DNA of 64,000 nt, from contig JAGAIR010000002.1 in the NCBI GenBank assembly GCA_017626435.1, positions 248,001 through 312,000 of the forward strand. Reading direction: 5' to 3'. The notes beneath the pieces are model-generated. The model saw only the letters and a list, made by a program, of their open reading frames with translations. It was not told the DNA's origin and made no database searches. This stretch comes from Lachnospiraceae bacterium. GTDB taxonomy: Bacteria > Bacillota_A > Clostridia > Lachnospirales > Lachnospiraceae. A program made the translations under genes and the position numbers. Of the stretch, positions 45,108 to 54,474 are shown one piece after another. Numbering within the stretch: position 1 is the first letter of the stretch; every line of letters begins with the position of its first letter.

Positions 45108-46796
45108 TCAGCCCCTGAGTTTTTTCTTAACCTCCTGCGCCATCTGCTTCATTTCAGCAGCACTCTCCCGGACAGAATCGGTAATTTCCACGCCGCCGGA
45201 TATTCTTGCCAGCTCTTCAATGGATTCCTTCTGGTCCAAAAGCCTGATCTGTGTGCTGGTATGTTCCTTTTCATTTTTTTTCTCAATCAGATAATGAGTA
45301 TCTGCCATAGCAGCAATCTGGGCAAGATGGGAGATACAAATGACTTGATGGGTATCTCCGATATATGCCATCTTTTCTGCAACCATCTGGGCAGTACGAC
45401 CACTGATCCCTACATCAATTTCATCAAATATCAGTGTTGGAATTTCATCATGCTGTGCCAGTACTGCCTTTACTGCCAGCATAATACGGGAGAGTTCTCC
45501 ACCAGATGCAGCCTGTCCCAGTGGTTTCTTATCCATTCCGGGATTGGTAGACAGCATAAATTCAATTTCATCCTTCCCATGTGCACTAAACTGCTCTGTA
45601 GGTCTCACTGCAATTTCAAACTGTACCTGCAAAAAATTTAAATCTTTTAGTGCCTTAGTAATTTCCTTTTCCAGGGTTTTACTTACCTTTTTGCGAATCT
45701 GGGAAATCTCTTCCGACAACCGCTCCAATGTCTCTTCTTTCTCTGCCAGCTGCTTTTCCAGCATATTCCGGTATTCCTCATATTCCTCATATCTCGCCAG
45801 CTTTTCCTCCAGTGTATGGGCATATTCCTTCACCTGACTGGTAGTCGCACCATACTTGGATTTTATCATCCTCACCTGATTCAGCCTGCTTTCCACCTGT
45901 GCCAGCTGTTCTTCTCCCGTCTCAAAATCCTCCATATAACCAGAAATATCACGGTTAAAATCAGTTAAAAGGGAATCGATTTCTGACAGTTGTTCTGAAA
46001 ACTCCTCCATCCGGGGACTGTACTCTGATAATCTGTGCAGTATGCGCAGGCTCCGGTTTAACTGCTCCGAAGCGGTAGAACTCCCTTCTCCAGTCATCCC
46101 ATAGATTTCTCCCAGTCCCTGAGCAATACCAGACGCATTGGACAGGGTTCTAAACTGCTGTTCCAATGCCTCCTCCTCCCCAGGGACAAGATGTGCCTGC
46201 CTGATTTCCTCCAGTTCATACTGCATAAAAGAAACTTCCCGAAGCCTCTCTTCTTCTGGTATCTCACTTTCTGCCAGCTCCTGTGATAGTTTCTGGTATT
46301 CCTGATAGTTTTTTGCCATTTGTTCCAGTCTGTCACCCATCCTGTCCCGTGCATACCGGTCTACAATCTCCATATGCTTAGACATATGTAACAATGACTG
46401 CTGCTCATTTTGACCATGAATATCGATCATGACATCTGCCACCCGGCGGATCATTGCCAAAGTGACACTTTCCCCATTGATCCGGTTTACACTCCTGTTT
46501 TGAGTTATCTTTCTGGAAATAACTATTTCATTTTCCTCCGGGGAAATTCCCATCTCCTCCAGAATCTCCTGCTGTTGGAGGCTGTCTATGCGGAAAACCA
46601 TCTCTGCCAGTGCATATTCCGCCCCTTTTCTGATTATATCCTTAGGGGTTTTTTGTCCCAGAGCCAGATTGACAGAACCGATAATAATCGACTTACCTGC
46701 ACCGGTTTCTCCCGTCAATACATTCATTTTTTCAGAAAAGTCTATTTCAATTTCATCGATGATCGCCAGATTTTTCACATGTAAATTGACTAACAA
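45108..46796 (-). CDS. recN: DNA repair protein RecN
   Basis: SMC-like ATPase of 562 residues that acts early at DNA double-strand breaks. Walker A: LTGETGAGKSIIIGSV (about 28-43). A long coiled coil fills about 155-355. The ABC signature SGGELSRIMLAVKAVLA lies near 430, then Walker B (TLIFDEIDVGISG) and the His-switch region VICISHLAQIAAMAD. The start is TTG at 46796, seven bases after AAAGGAG; the upstream in-frame GTG has no ribosome site. Normally directly downstream of argR; here yebC and a giant Ig-like protein lie in between. Confidence 0.97.
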   Translation of the reverse strand: MLVNLHVKNLAIIDEIEIDFSEKMNVLTGETGAGKSIIIGSVNLALGQKTPKDIIRKGAEYALAEMVFRIDSLQQQEILEEMGISPEENEIVISRKITQNRSVNRINGESVTLAMIRRVADVMIDIHGQNEQQSLLHMSKHMEIVDRYARDRMGDRLEQMAKNYQEYQKLSQELAESEIPEEERLREVSFMQYELEEIRQAHLVPGEEEALEQQFRTLSNASGIAQGLGEIYGMTGEGSSTASEQLNRSLRILHRLSEYSPRMEEFSEQLSEIDSLLTDFNRDISGYMEDFETGEEQLAQVESRLNQVRMIKSKYGATTSQVKEYAHTLEEKLARYEEYEEYRNMLEKQLAEKEETLERLSEEISQIRKKVSKTLEKEITKALKDLNFLQVQFEIAVRPTEQFSAHGKDEIEFMLSTNPGMDKKPLGQAASGGELSRIMLAVKAVLAQHDEIPTLIFDEIDVGISGRTAQMVAEKMAYIGDTHQVICISHLAQIAAMADTHYLIEKKNEKEHTSTQIRLLDQKESIEELARISGGVEITDSVRESAAEMKQMAQEVKKKLRG

Positions 46797-46845
46797 ATAT
46801 TTTCTCCTTTCCAACTGTTCCACTCAAAAAATACCTTGGATAACA

Positions 46846-46878
46846 GAAACGCCGTCAGGCTAACCCAACTGGCGTTTC
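46846..46878. other. Hairpin between the Ig-like protein gene and recN
   Basis: GAAACGCC and GGCGTTTC pair perfectly around a 17-base loop. On the minus strand the nearest T-run is 17 bases beyond the stem; on the plus strand a TTTTTT lies 7 bases beyond. It may be a weak terminator for the large gene but is not a standard one. Confidence 0.45.
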
Positions 46879-46909
46879 TTGCATCTTTTTTATTTATTTT
46901 CCAGACCTG

Positions 46910-49900
46910 TTACGGAATATCAATAATGGTTACACGACAAGCCATCTTACAGCCCTTCACATAAGCATAGATGTATGTGGTCCCCTTACTTCGTCCCACA
47001 ACCCTGCCGTTTTCTACTGTAGCTACCCGGGAATTGGATGAATACCAGGTAACTGTCTCTGATGTACCGAGAACTCTCAATGTTTCTGAGTCATACTGGC
47101 GCATCGTCAACGTATAACGGTTTAATGCTACTACATTAACCGTTACGGTAGAAGTGACTCCTCCACTGGTCAGAATGGTAATCGTACAACTTCCTGTTCC
47201 CACTGCTTTCACCGTTCCATTTGCATTGACTGTTGCCACACGCTTATTGTCGGATGCAAAACTGATACGGTCCGATGTATTGGACGGTAATACAGAGTAG
47301 GACAGCTTTGCGGAATCTCCCTGCTTCATTGTCAGCTCTGTCTGTGCTACCACTACGCTGGTTGCAGGAATCTGCTCCAGAACCTTGACCATACAGGTTG
47401 CCTTTTTCCTGCTGCCATCCATAACCGTTGCAGTGATGGTCACAGAACCTTCTGCAATACCTCTGACCGTTCCGCCTTCTACTACTGCAATGCTGGTATC
47501 AGAAGATTTCCAGGATACTTTTTTGATGGTTGCGTTTTTTGGCTTTACAACAGCGGTGAGCTTTGTTGTCCCTCCTACATGACATACCGCATAGTTCGGC
47601 TTGATCCTGACACCGGTTGCCCTGCGGATTACCCGAACCTTACAACGTGCTTTGGCTTTCACCTTATCCTTTGTTGTGGCAACGATAGTAGTATAACCAA
47701 GTTTCTTTGCTTTTATCGTACCATTTGCACTGACTGATGCAATCTTTTTATTGGAAGATTTCCATTTTACGGATGGTTTTGTAGAATTGTTGGACCACAC
47801 TGTTGCCTTCAGACGGTAACGCTGTCCCTTTCCAATCCGTATCCTTGTCTTATTCAGCTTAATGGTGCTCCGCAGAGAAGCTACTGTTACACGGCAGGTC
47901 GCTTTGGCATTATATTTCGTCAACGTACAGGTTATTGTACACTTTCCTTTTTTGATACCTTTTACCTTTCCGTTTTTGTTTACTGTCGCAATCTTTGTAT
48001 TGGAACTCTTCCAGGCAGCTGTTTTATCGGAATTTGCCGGATATACTTTTTTCTTGATCGTAAAGGTTTTTCCCAGAGCAATTTCCCTGGTTGGAGGATC
48101 CAGCTCCAGCCTTACTCCCTGTATAACCGATACATTACAGGAAGCAATATGACCACCGTCTACAGTACGGCAGACAATAACAGCACCACCACTGGCAACA
48201 CCAGTTACAACACCTGCATTGTCTACTGTTGCAATACTGGTATCGGAGGATTCAAAAACAACATTTTTATTGGTTGCATCCGCCGGTTGTATTGTCACAT
48301 TCAGTGTGAAGCTCGACCCAATAAACACCTCCTGGGAGGTTGGATCTACCGTAACTCCTGTGACTGGAACCGGTGCTTTCTCTACCTTTATATTACAATT
48401 TCTCACCCAAGGAATTCCGTCCGGCGTATTACTGTAAACAGCCGTAATCGTAACATCACCCTCAGCCACACCAGTAACCAGACCATTTGCATCAACGGTT
48501 GCCAGTGCCTCATTGGAGGAAGACCATGTCAATGACTGGTCCGTTGTGGTAACCGGATCAAACACTGCATTGATCTGCAGGGTAGAACCGATATAAACCG
48601 TTCCCTCTGCAGGATCCAGCTGAAAGTCTGTTGCAATAATATCCTCTGGGATAACCCGGATCTGACAGGTAATGGCTCCTGTGATACCGATATCCTCTGA
48701 TATACAGGTGATCATTGCCATCCCTTCCTCTACACCGGTAATATTTCCCTCTTCATCTACAGTAACCACAGAATCATCAGAGGTTGCCCAGGTCAGTTTT
48801 TTGTTGATATCTTCACTTGGGTTAAATACGATTTCTTCTGATAATGGTATGGTACTTCCTTTTTTAATGGTATATATTCTGTCCTTATTGGCAAAATCAA
48901 TAGAAATCAGCCGGTTTCTTACATGAACCTGTATAATGGCATCGGCCTCACCGCCCGATACCTTGATCCATGTAGTTCCAGGTGCTACTGCAGTAACAAG
49001 ACCACCCTCTACGATTGCAACGGATTCATCTCCACTGACCCAGGTAAGGGTAGGATCCGTGGTATCCTCCGGCTCTATCTTTGCATTGATTGCATAGGAA
49101 TCTCCAGCTATCATCTCCAGATTGGTCACATCTGGTGTAATCTTGGTAATCGGATTTTCTATAACATTGATGGTACACTCTGCCCACACATTATGCGGAT
49201 TGTTGACAGGCTGTACACGGATTACAGTATATCCTTCATCCAGCAGGGTAACCAGACCATTTTCGTCTACTGTAGCTACATTGGGACGACTGGAGGTCCA
49301 TTTCATCTCTGTTGCCGTTGCGTTGTCCGGCTTATAAATTGCTTTTAAGCGAATAAAACCGGCAGAAAGATAAGTATCCAGATTTTCTCCCTTATCAATG
49401 GTCAATTCGGTGATCGCTGCTGATACAGTAACCTTACAGGTAGCGTATGCATTATTTTTCTTATTGATAACAGTAATGTATGCAACACCAACCTCCGGTC
49501 CTGCTGTCAGCTTCGCCTCTGCACCATTATTCTGGGTTGAAATACTGACAATATTCTCATTGGTGGAAGTCCACGCTAAATCATCCTTGCTGACAGAACC
49601 ACTCAGTCCGGTATCCAGATAAGCAACTTCCCCTACTTCCATCTTTAAATCAGTCTGGTCTAATGTGATATTGGTCACAGTATTGATAATGGTAATATAA
49701 CAGGTAGCAACCTGCGTAACACCTTCCTCATCGGTCCATGCCAGACTAACCTCTACGGGTGAATCTACCGGTGTAATCTTTTTGGCTGTAACCGTCGCAT
49801 ACTGACCATTGGTATCCAGATCAATATAAGTACCTGCTGTATCTGAAGTGGACCATTCAAAAGCAGACGGATCTGCATATTGGCCAGAGCCAATGATACC

Positions 49901-51343
49901 TCCCAAATCTAAAGTGGAATCAACTGCCATCGTTGTATTGGCAAAGTTTAACGAAAAACTGTCTGTAACCGTAATAGTAACTGTAACTGTGTCACTGGTA
50001 ATACCAGGAATCTTTGCCGGTCCGTCTCCATGAGCAGTAACGGTGAATACCGCTTTTCCTTTTGCCTGCGCACGGGCAATCCAGTCAGCACCAATATTTC
50101 CGATACAGTTATTCTGATTATTTTCCGGAGACAGGTCATAATTAAAATATTTCTGCAGATCGCTGAGTGAAATATTAAAGGCATCTGACAGATTATATCT
50201 GCCATTGATATTAATCGTAACATCTTTATCTGTAAAAGCACTGTTTACTGTAATCTCAAACGAAACCGGCGCACAAGGTGTCTCTCTCAGCTGCGAATCC
50301 TCATAACTGGAATAACTTCCTGCTACATAGAACTGAACCGTATAGATTCCTGCTTTCGCATCTAACGTGTATGTATTATCTGCACGGTTAAATTTCAGAT
50401 TCGCATCCTGTAGATAATTTCCCTTTCCAAAGGAGTCCCTGACCAATTCGGAGGTACCATTTCCATCATCTTTTGAAATAGCCCATACCAGCTTATCAGA
50501 TATATTAGCCTGCGGATTGTTTCGAAATTGAGTAGAAACATTTAATTTCTCTCCATTTTCCATCCGGACAGAGGATACCCCATCAACTCCCAGTTCCTGT
50601 CCATTATATTCTACCCTTGGTCTGACATAAACCCAGATTTCATCTTCATAAGTCTGTGTTCCCCAGGTGGCAGTTACCCGCAGTCTGGCACGTCCTGCAC
50701 CCACTGCCTGAAGTCTTGGTACTCCTCCACTGGTACTGATTCTGATGATATCAGTATTGCTGCTGGTCCAGTCAGCCTGGGTAGCATCACCAAAAATCAG
50801 GTTCAGCATATTGGTATCATTTTTTGCACTTTTACCAAACTGCAAAGTTGCATCCGGATCCATAACAAGGGATCTTCTTTCGTCCTCTTCGTTGACACGG
50901 ACAATCCGGGCATTGGTCGGTCCGATCAGATATTCATTGATAGAAAATACAACCTCAATGGAAATTGTCTTTGACTGACGGTTGCCATCTGCATCCGTCA
51001 CTGTCAGCAGCAATGCCGCCCTGCCGGTATCCAGCGCATTTACCGTAACAGAATCTCCTACACCAGTTCCTGTCACAATTTCCAGCACATCCGGATTCAG
51101 ACTCACCCATTCCGCAGTTTCTCCTGTCTTTAGCCCAGAAGTCAGGGTAAAAATCTCTGTAGCAAGACGCATCTTATATGTACCGATGATCTCCTCACCC
51201 ATATTATTTTCAATCGTCATATCATCTGCGTGGGATATGTCACTCCTTTGATATCCGTCCTTAATGAGAAACAATGTAAAACATAAAATAACAATCCCCA
51301 GCGCCCATTTCTTTTTTCTAACTGTTTGGAAAAGCTTCTTCAT
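46910..51343 (-). CDS. Giant secreted or anchored bacterial Ig-like (Big_2) repeat protein
   Basis: 1477 residues. The N-terminus is basic and then hydrophobic (about 12-29, WALGIVILCFTLFLI), a membrane anchor or signal peptide. The rest is a string of about 12 to 16 Ig-like modules of ~80-90 residues. The Big_2 pattern is repeated: W(T/K)SSN..IATV...G.VTGV..G...I and a closing C.V.V strand. The modules up to about residue 1100 are acidic; the following three or so are strongly Lys/Arg-rich (for example KWKSSNKKIASVSANGTIKAKK). No LPXTG, S-layer or LysM anchor is seen, and the protein ends within a module. It is likely an envelope or spore-surface protein; the binding partner is unknown. The ATG at 51343 follows AAGGAGGG. 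It sits within the conserved argR-recN-spoIVB-spo0A block. Confidence 0.9.
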   Translation of the reverse strand: MKKLFQTVRKKKWALGIVILCFTLFLIKDGYQRSDISHADDMTIENNMGEEIIGTYKMRLATEIFTLTSGLKTGETAEWVSLNPDVLEIVTGTGVGDSVTVNALDTGRAALLLTVTDADGNRQSKTISIEVVFSINEYLIGPTNARIVRVNEEDERRSLVMDPDATLQFGKSAKNDTNMLNLIFGDATQADWTSSNTDIIRISTSGGVPRLQAVGAGRARLRVTATWGTQTYEDEIWVYVRPRVEYNGQELGVDGVSSVRMENGEKLNVSTQFRNNPQANISDKLVWAISKDDGNGTSELVRDSFGKGNYLQDANLKFNRADNTYTLDAKAGIYTVQFYVAGSYSSYEDSQLRETPCAPVSFEITVNSAFTDKDVTININGRYNLSDAFNISLSDLQKYFNYDLSPENNQNNCIGNIGADWIARAQAKGKAVFTVTAHGDGPAKIPGITSDTVTVTITVTDSFSLNFANTTMAVDSTLDLGGIIGSGQYADPSAFEWSTSDTAGTYIDLDTNGQYATVTAKKITPVDSPVEVSLAWTDEEGVTQVATCYITIINTVTNITLDQTDLKMEVGEVAYLDTGLSGSVSKDDLAWTSTNENIVSISTQNNGAEAKLTAGPEVGVAYITVINKKNNAYATCKVTVSAAITELTIDKGENLDTYLSAGFIRLKAIYKPDNATATEMKWTSSRPNVATVDENGLVTLLDEGYTVIRVQPVNNPHNVWAECTINVIENPITKITPDVTNLEMIAGDSYAINAKIEPEDTTDPTLTWVSGDESVAIVEGGLVTAVAPGTTWIKVSGGEADAIIQVHVRNRLISIDFANKDRIYTIKKGSTIPLSEEIVFNPSEDINKKLTWATSDDSVVTVDEEGNITGVEEGMAMITCISEDIGITGAITCQIRVIPEDIIATDFQLDPAEGTVYIGSTLQINAVFDPVTTTDQSLTWSSSNEALATVDANGLVTGVAEGDVTITAVYSNTPDGIPWVRNCNIKVEKAPVPVTGVTVDPTSQEVFIGSSFTLNVTIQPADATNKNVVFESSDTSIATVDNAGVVTGVASGGAVIVCRTVDGGHIASCNVSVIQGVRLELDPPTREIALGKTFTIKKKVYPANSDKTAAWKSSNTKIATVNKNGKVKGIKKGKCTITCTLTKYNAKATCRVTVASLRSTIKLNKTRIRIGKGQRYRLKATVWSNNSTKPSVKWKSSNKKIASVSANGTIKAKKLGYTTIVATTKDKVKAKARCKVRVIRRATGVRIKPNYAVCHVGGTTKLTAVVKPKNATIKKVSWKSSDTSIAVVEGGTVRGIAEGSVTITATVMDGSRKKATCMVKVLEQIPATSVVVAQTELTMKQGDSAKLSYSVLPSNTSDRISFASDNKRVATVNANGTVKAVGTGSCTITILTSGGVTSTVTVNVVALNRYTLTMRQYDSETLRVLGTSETVTWYSSNSRVATVENGRVVGRSKGTTYIYAYVKGCKMACRVTIIDIP

Positions 51344-51387
51344 ATGCACCCTCCTTGGACCCCATCCGTTTTCCTGCAAGCTGATAC

Positions 51388-52131
51388 TTATTCGTCCCAA
51401 TTGTGATATACATCCTGTACATCATCATCCTCATCCAGCAAATCTAACGTCCGCCGTAGCTGTTTCATATCATTTTCATCCGTCAATGTAACATAAGTTT
51501 GTGGCAGCATTGTGACCTCTGCACTTGCCATTGGTATTTTTTCCTGTTCCAATGCCTCTCTCACTGCGCTGAAATCCTCTGGTACTGTAGTAATCTCATA
51601 GCTGTCTTCTTCCTCTACGAAATCCTCTGCACCGGCATCCAGAGCAAGCATCATCAGATCATCTGCACTCAGTTCAATATCGTTGTCTTCCAATTCTTCC
51701 TTGGAGAGAATAATCTGACCTTTCTCATCAAACATATAAGATACACAGCCCTGCGTACCGACACTTCCGCTGCCTTTGGTAAATGCATTGCGGACATTGC
51801 TGGCTGTACGGTTTTTGTTGTCTGTCAATGCCTTCACGATAATCGCCGTGCCGCTTGGACCATACCCCTCATAGGTAACTTCCTCATAGTTTACAGCACT
51901 GGCATCTCCTGCTGCCTTCTTGATTCCCCTTTCAATGGTATCGTTTGGCATATTATTTGCTTTTGCCTTAGCGATCACATCACGCAGCTTACCATTGTTT
52001 GCCGGATCTGGTCCTCCTTCCTTCACAGCGACAGCAATTTCACGACCGAGTATCGTAAATATCTTGCCTTTTGCTGCATCGTTCTTTTCCTTCTTATGTT
52101 TAATATTTGCAAATTTTGAATGTCCTGACAT
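51388..52131 (-). CDS. YebC/PmpR family protein (TACO1-type translation or transcription factor)
   Basis: 247 residues. Starts [25 protein letters not shown], with [18 protein letters not shown] and [16 protein letters not shown], and ends with an acidic [13 protein letters not shown] tail, all hallmarks of the family. Members were described as transcriptional regulators; more recent work on relatives links them to relief of ribosome stalling on proline stretches. AAAGGAGA precedes the ATG. Its place between argR and the Ig-like gene is not the usual ruvABC context. Confidence 0.93.
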   Translation of the reverse strand: MSGHSKFANIKHKKEKNDAAKGKIFTILGREIAVAVKEGGPDPANNGKLRDVIAKAKANNMPNDTIERGIKKAAGDASAVNYEEVTYEGYGPSGTAIIVKALTDNKNRTASNVRNAFTKGSGSVGTQGCVSYMFDEKGQIILSKEELEDNDIELSADDLMMLALDAGAEDFVEEEDSYEITTVPEDFSAVREALEQEKIPMASAEVTMLPQTYVTLTDENDMKQLRRTLDLLDEDDDVQDVYHNWDE

Positions 52132-52201
52132 AACAAATCTCCTTTTATTTCTTTTTTAGTAAATGAATACCCTTAACTAATACAGTTTATCACTTTTTAT
52201 T

Positions 52202-52687
52202 CTATCTGTCCATTTTTCCATCCTCAGAACGAGACTGGGTATTTAAAAGCTTTGTAATCTTACTCATCACCTGAGGAACCTCCCCAACAGAACGGACAGC
52301 ACACATTACCGTATCATCTCCTGCAATGGAACCTACGATACCCGGCACCTCCAGATCATCCAGTGCTGCAGCAACCGCCATTGCCATTCCAGACAATGTT
52401 TTGATCACCAGCAGGTTTTCTGCCGGATCCATGGACAAAAATCCATCCTGAAGAACCCGGATATATTTATAGGACAGATCTGTTTCCTTTTCCTGAAGAT
52501 GTGTATATTTTTGATGGACTCCGTCAACAGAAACCTTAGTCAGCTTTAATTCCCGGATATCTCTGGACACAGTGGCCTGTGTCACCTGAAATCCTGCCTC
52601 CTCCAGCTTTTCTGCCAGCTCATCCTGTGTCTCAATCTGATATTTTCCTATGAGCTCAATAATCTTTTCCCTCCGCTCTTTTTTCAT
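52202..52687 (-). CDS. argR: Arginine repressor ArgR/AhrC
   Basis: 161 residues. The N-terminal winged helix (about 1-65: KKERREKIIELIGKYQIETQDELAEKLEEAG, then VTQATVSRDIRELKLTKV) binds ARG boxes. The C-terminal hexamerisation and arginine-binding domain has GIVGSIAGDDTVMCAVR with the Asp pair that contacts arginine. Length is slightly above the usual 150. The ATG at 52687 fits GAGG five bases upstream; an in-frame GTG two codons earlier overlaps that site. Position downstream of nadK and upstream of recN is typical of Firmicutes. Confidence 0.95.
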   Translation of the reverse strand: MKKERREKIIELIGKYQIETQDELAEKLEEAGFQVTQATVSRDIRELKLTKVSVDGVHQKYTHLQEKETDLSYKYIRVLQDGFLSMDPAENLLVIKTLSGMAMAVAAALDDLEVPGIVGSIAGDDTVMCAVRSVGEVPQVMSKITKLLNTQSRSEDGKMDR

Positions 52688-52747
52688 ATCCACCTCACAT
52701 CTCTATTTTTATATGCTGCAGCCCTTGACAACTCGCCAACTGCAGCT

Positions 52748-53608
52748 TTAATTTCCATTTAATTTATCTCTCATCCGCTTATAAAAGCTGATATCTGAAA
52801 GCTTGATCAACTGGGTTATGTAGTCTGGTACACAGATATCCAGCTTGTCACCTGTGACAAATTCTCCCGCATTCCTGCCATCCACCACCAATACTGCCAT
52901 ATCCTCCTGCGCCTCCTTGGTCTGTCCGATTTCCAGTGTAATCTCATCCTCTGCGGAGAGTACGAGACTTCTCTTATTCAGAGAATGAGGACAAATCGGC
53001 GTGACCACTGTCGCATGAGTGTGGGGTACCATCACCGGACCACCTGCCGATAAATTATATCCGGTAGAACCCGTAGGAGTGGAAACGATCAAACCGTCTG
53101 CACGATAGATATCGGCTAATTCTCCATTTATATACACCTTTATCGTGATCAGACGGCAATTTCCTCTTTTACTCACCACAAGATCATTTAATGCATAGCA
53201 GGAATGAGAACCGGCATTCCCCTGAGATGTCTCTTTTAACATAATCCTGTTATCAATGGTATACTCATCCCCGATCAGTCTTTCCAACGCCGTATCCAGA
53301 TTATTACGCTCTATTTCCGTTAAAAATCCTACTGTCCCCATATTGATTCCCAGAATGGGAATATTCCGGTGTACCAGATCAATGGCAGCCTGTATCATGG
53401 TTCCGTCTCCTCCCAGCACCAAAGCACACTGGGTATTTTCAGGAATTGCAGCAGTATCTGTAAAATGACAAATGCCACCCTTTAAAGCCATCTGGTTTTC
53501 CAGAATATAACAGCTCTTTCCGCATTTTTCCAGATATTCTGCAATATGCCTTGCCATTTTATAGTTCTCGTCTTTATCACGATTGGTTATGACGCAAAAA
53601 TGTTCCAT
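52748..53608 (-). CDS. nadK: NAD kinase
   Basis: 286 residues; phosphorylates NAD to NADP. The catalytic GGDGTMIQAA motif lies at about 65-74, GINMGTVGFLTE at about 92, the ALNDLVVSK region at 140, and GLIVSTPTGSTGYNLSAGGP at about 172. The closing SDISFYKRMRDKL is family-like. AAGGAG precedes the ATG, 11 bases after the TlyA gene, so the two are co-transcribed. Confidence 0.96.
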   Translation of the reverse strand: MEHFCVITNRDKDENYKMARHIAEYLEKCGKSCYILENQMALKGGICHFTDTAAIPENTQCALVLGGDGTMIQAAIDLVHRNIPILGINMGTVGFLTEIERNNLDTALERLIGDEYTIDNRIMLKETSQGNAGSHSCYALNDLVVSKRGNCRLITIKVYINGELADIYRADGLIVSTPTGSTGYNLSAGGPVMVPHTHATVVTPICPHSLNKRSLVLSAEDEITLEIGQTKEAQEDMAVLVVDGRNAGEFVTGDKLDICVPDYITQLIKLSDISFYKRMRDKLNGN

Positions 53609-53619
53609 TTCCAGTCTCC

Positions 53620-54474
53620 TTATATATCTAACGTGCCATGTGCTGCTGCCACCGTCTCCCTGATTAATATCTGATATTTTTCCTCAAACTTCTCCCGGAA
53701 ATTTTCTCTCTCTTCATCAGATTCCAGTTCTGCCGGGATCTGATCTGTATTTTCCAGATATAGCAGATATTCAATATTTCCCTCCGGTCCCTTAATCGGA
53801 GAAAAACTCAGTTCCAGTATCCGGAATCCAATAGACAATGCATATTCCATCACCTGTTCTACCACTTCTTCATGTACCTTCCGGTCTCTGACAACACCTT
53901 TCTTACCGACCTTTTCCCTGCCAGCCTCAAACTGCGGTTTTACCAGACAGACTCCTCTTCCCTCTGGCGACAAAAGTGCTTTCACCGGCTCCAATACCTT
54001 TTTCAGGGAAATAAATGCCACATCTACGGAAAAGAAGGAAATGAAATCAGGTACATCCTGTCTGGTCACATAGCGGATGTTTGTTTTTTCCATGGAAACT
54101 ACCCGCTCATCCTGACGAAGCTTCCATGCCAGCTGGTTTGTTCCCACATCGATAGCATATACCTTTGCTGCACCATTTTGTAACATGCAGTCTGTAAAAC
54201 CTCCGGTAGAAGAGCCAACATCCATGCAGATTTCCCCCTCCAGAGGCACTTTCCAAAGCTCCATCGCCTTTTCCAGCTTGTAGCCCCCACGACTGACGTA
54301 TTTCATCGGCGTTCCCTTCACCTCAATTTCCACATCAGAATCAAAGGTACTTCCAGCCTTATCCTCTCTCTGGTTCTTGACAAAGACGTTTCCTGTCATA
54401 ATAATTGCTTTCGCCTTTTCCCGCGACTCTGCCAGTCCTCTTTTAACCAGAAGTACATCCAGTCTTTCTTTCAT
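53620..54474 (-). CDS. TlyA family rRNA methyltransferase (YqxC-like)
   Basis: 284 residues. The S4 domain at the N-terminus (MKERLDVLLVKRGLAESREKAKAIIMTGNVFVKN) is followed by an FtsJ-like Rossmann methyltransferase: VSRGGYKLEKAM, CMDVGSSTGGFTDCML (S-adenosylmethionine site, about 85-100), YAIDVGTNQLAWKLR and VCLVKPQFEAGREKVG. TlyA methylates ribose in rRNA of both subunits in mycobacteria; Firmicute homologues are less studied. The ATG overlaps the dxs stop codon (ATGA), so translation is coupled; the longer frame to 54492 is rejected. Confidence 0.94.
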   Translation of the reverse strand: MKERLDVLLVKRGLAESREKAKAIIMTGNVFVKNQREDKAGSTFDSDVEIEVKGTPMKYVSRGGYKLEKAMELWKVPLEGEICMDVGSSTGGFTDCMLQNGAAKVYAIDVGTNQLAWKLRQDERVVSMEKTNIRYVTRQDVPDFISFFSVDVAFISLKKVLEPVKALLSPEGRGVCLVKPQFEAGREKVGKKGVVRDRKVHEEVVEQVMEYALSIGFRILELSFSPIKGPEGNIEYLLYLENTDQIPAELESDEERENFREKFEEKYQILIRETVAAAHGTLDI

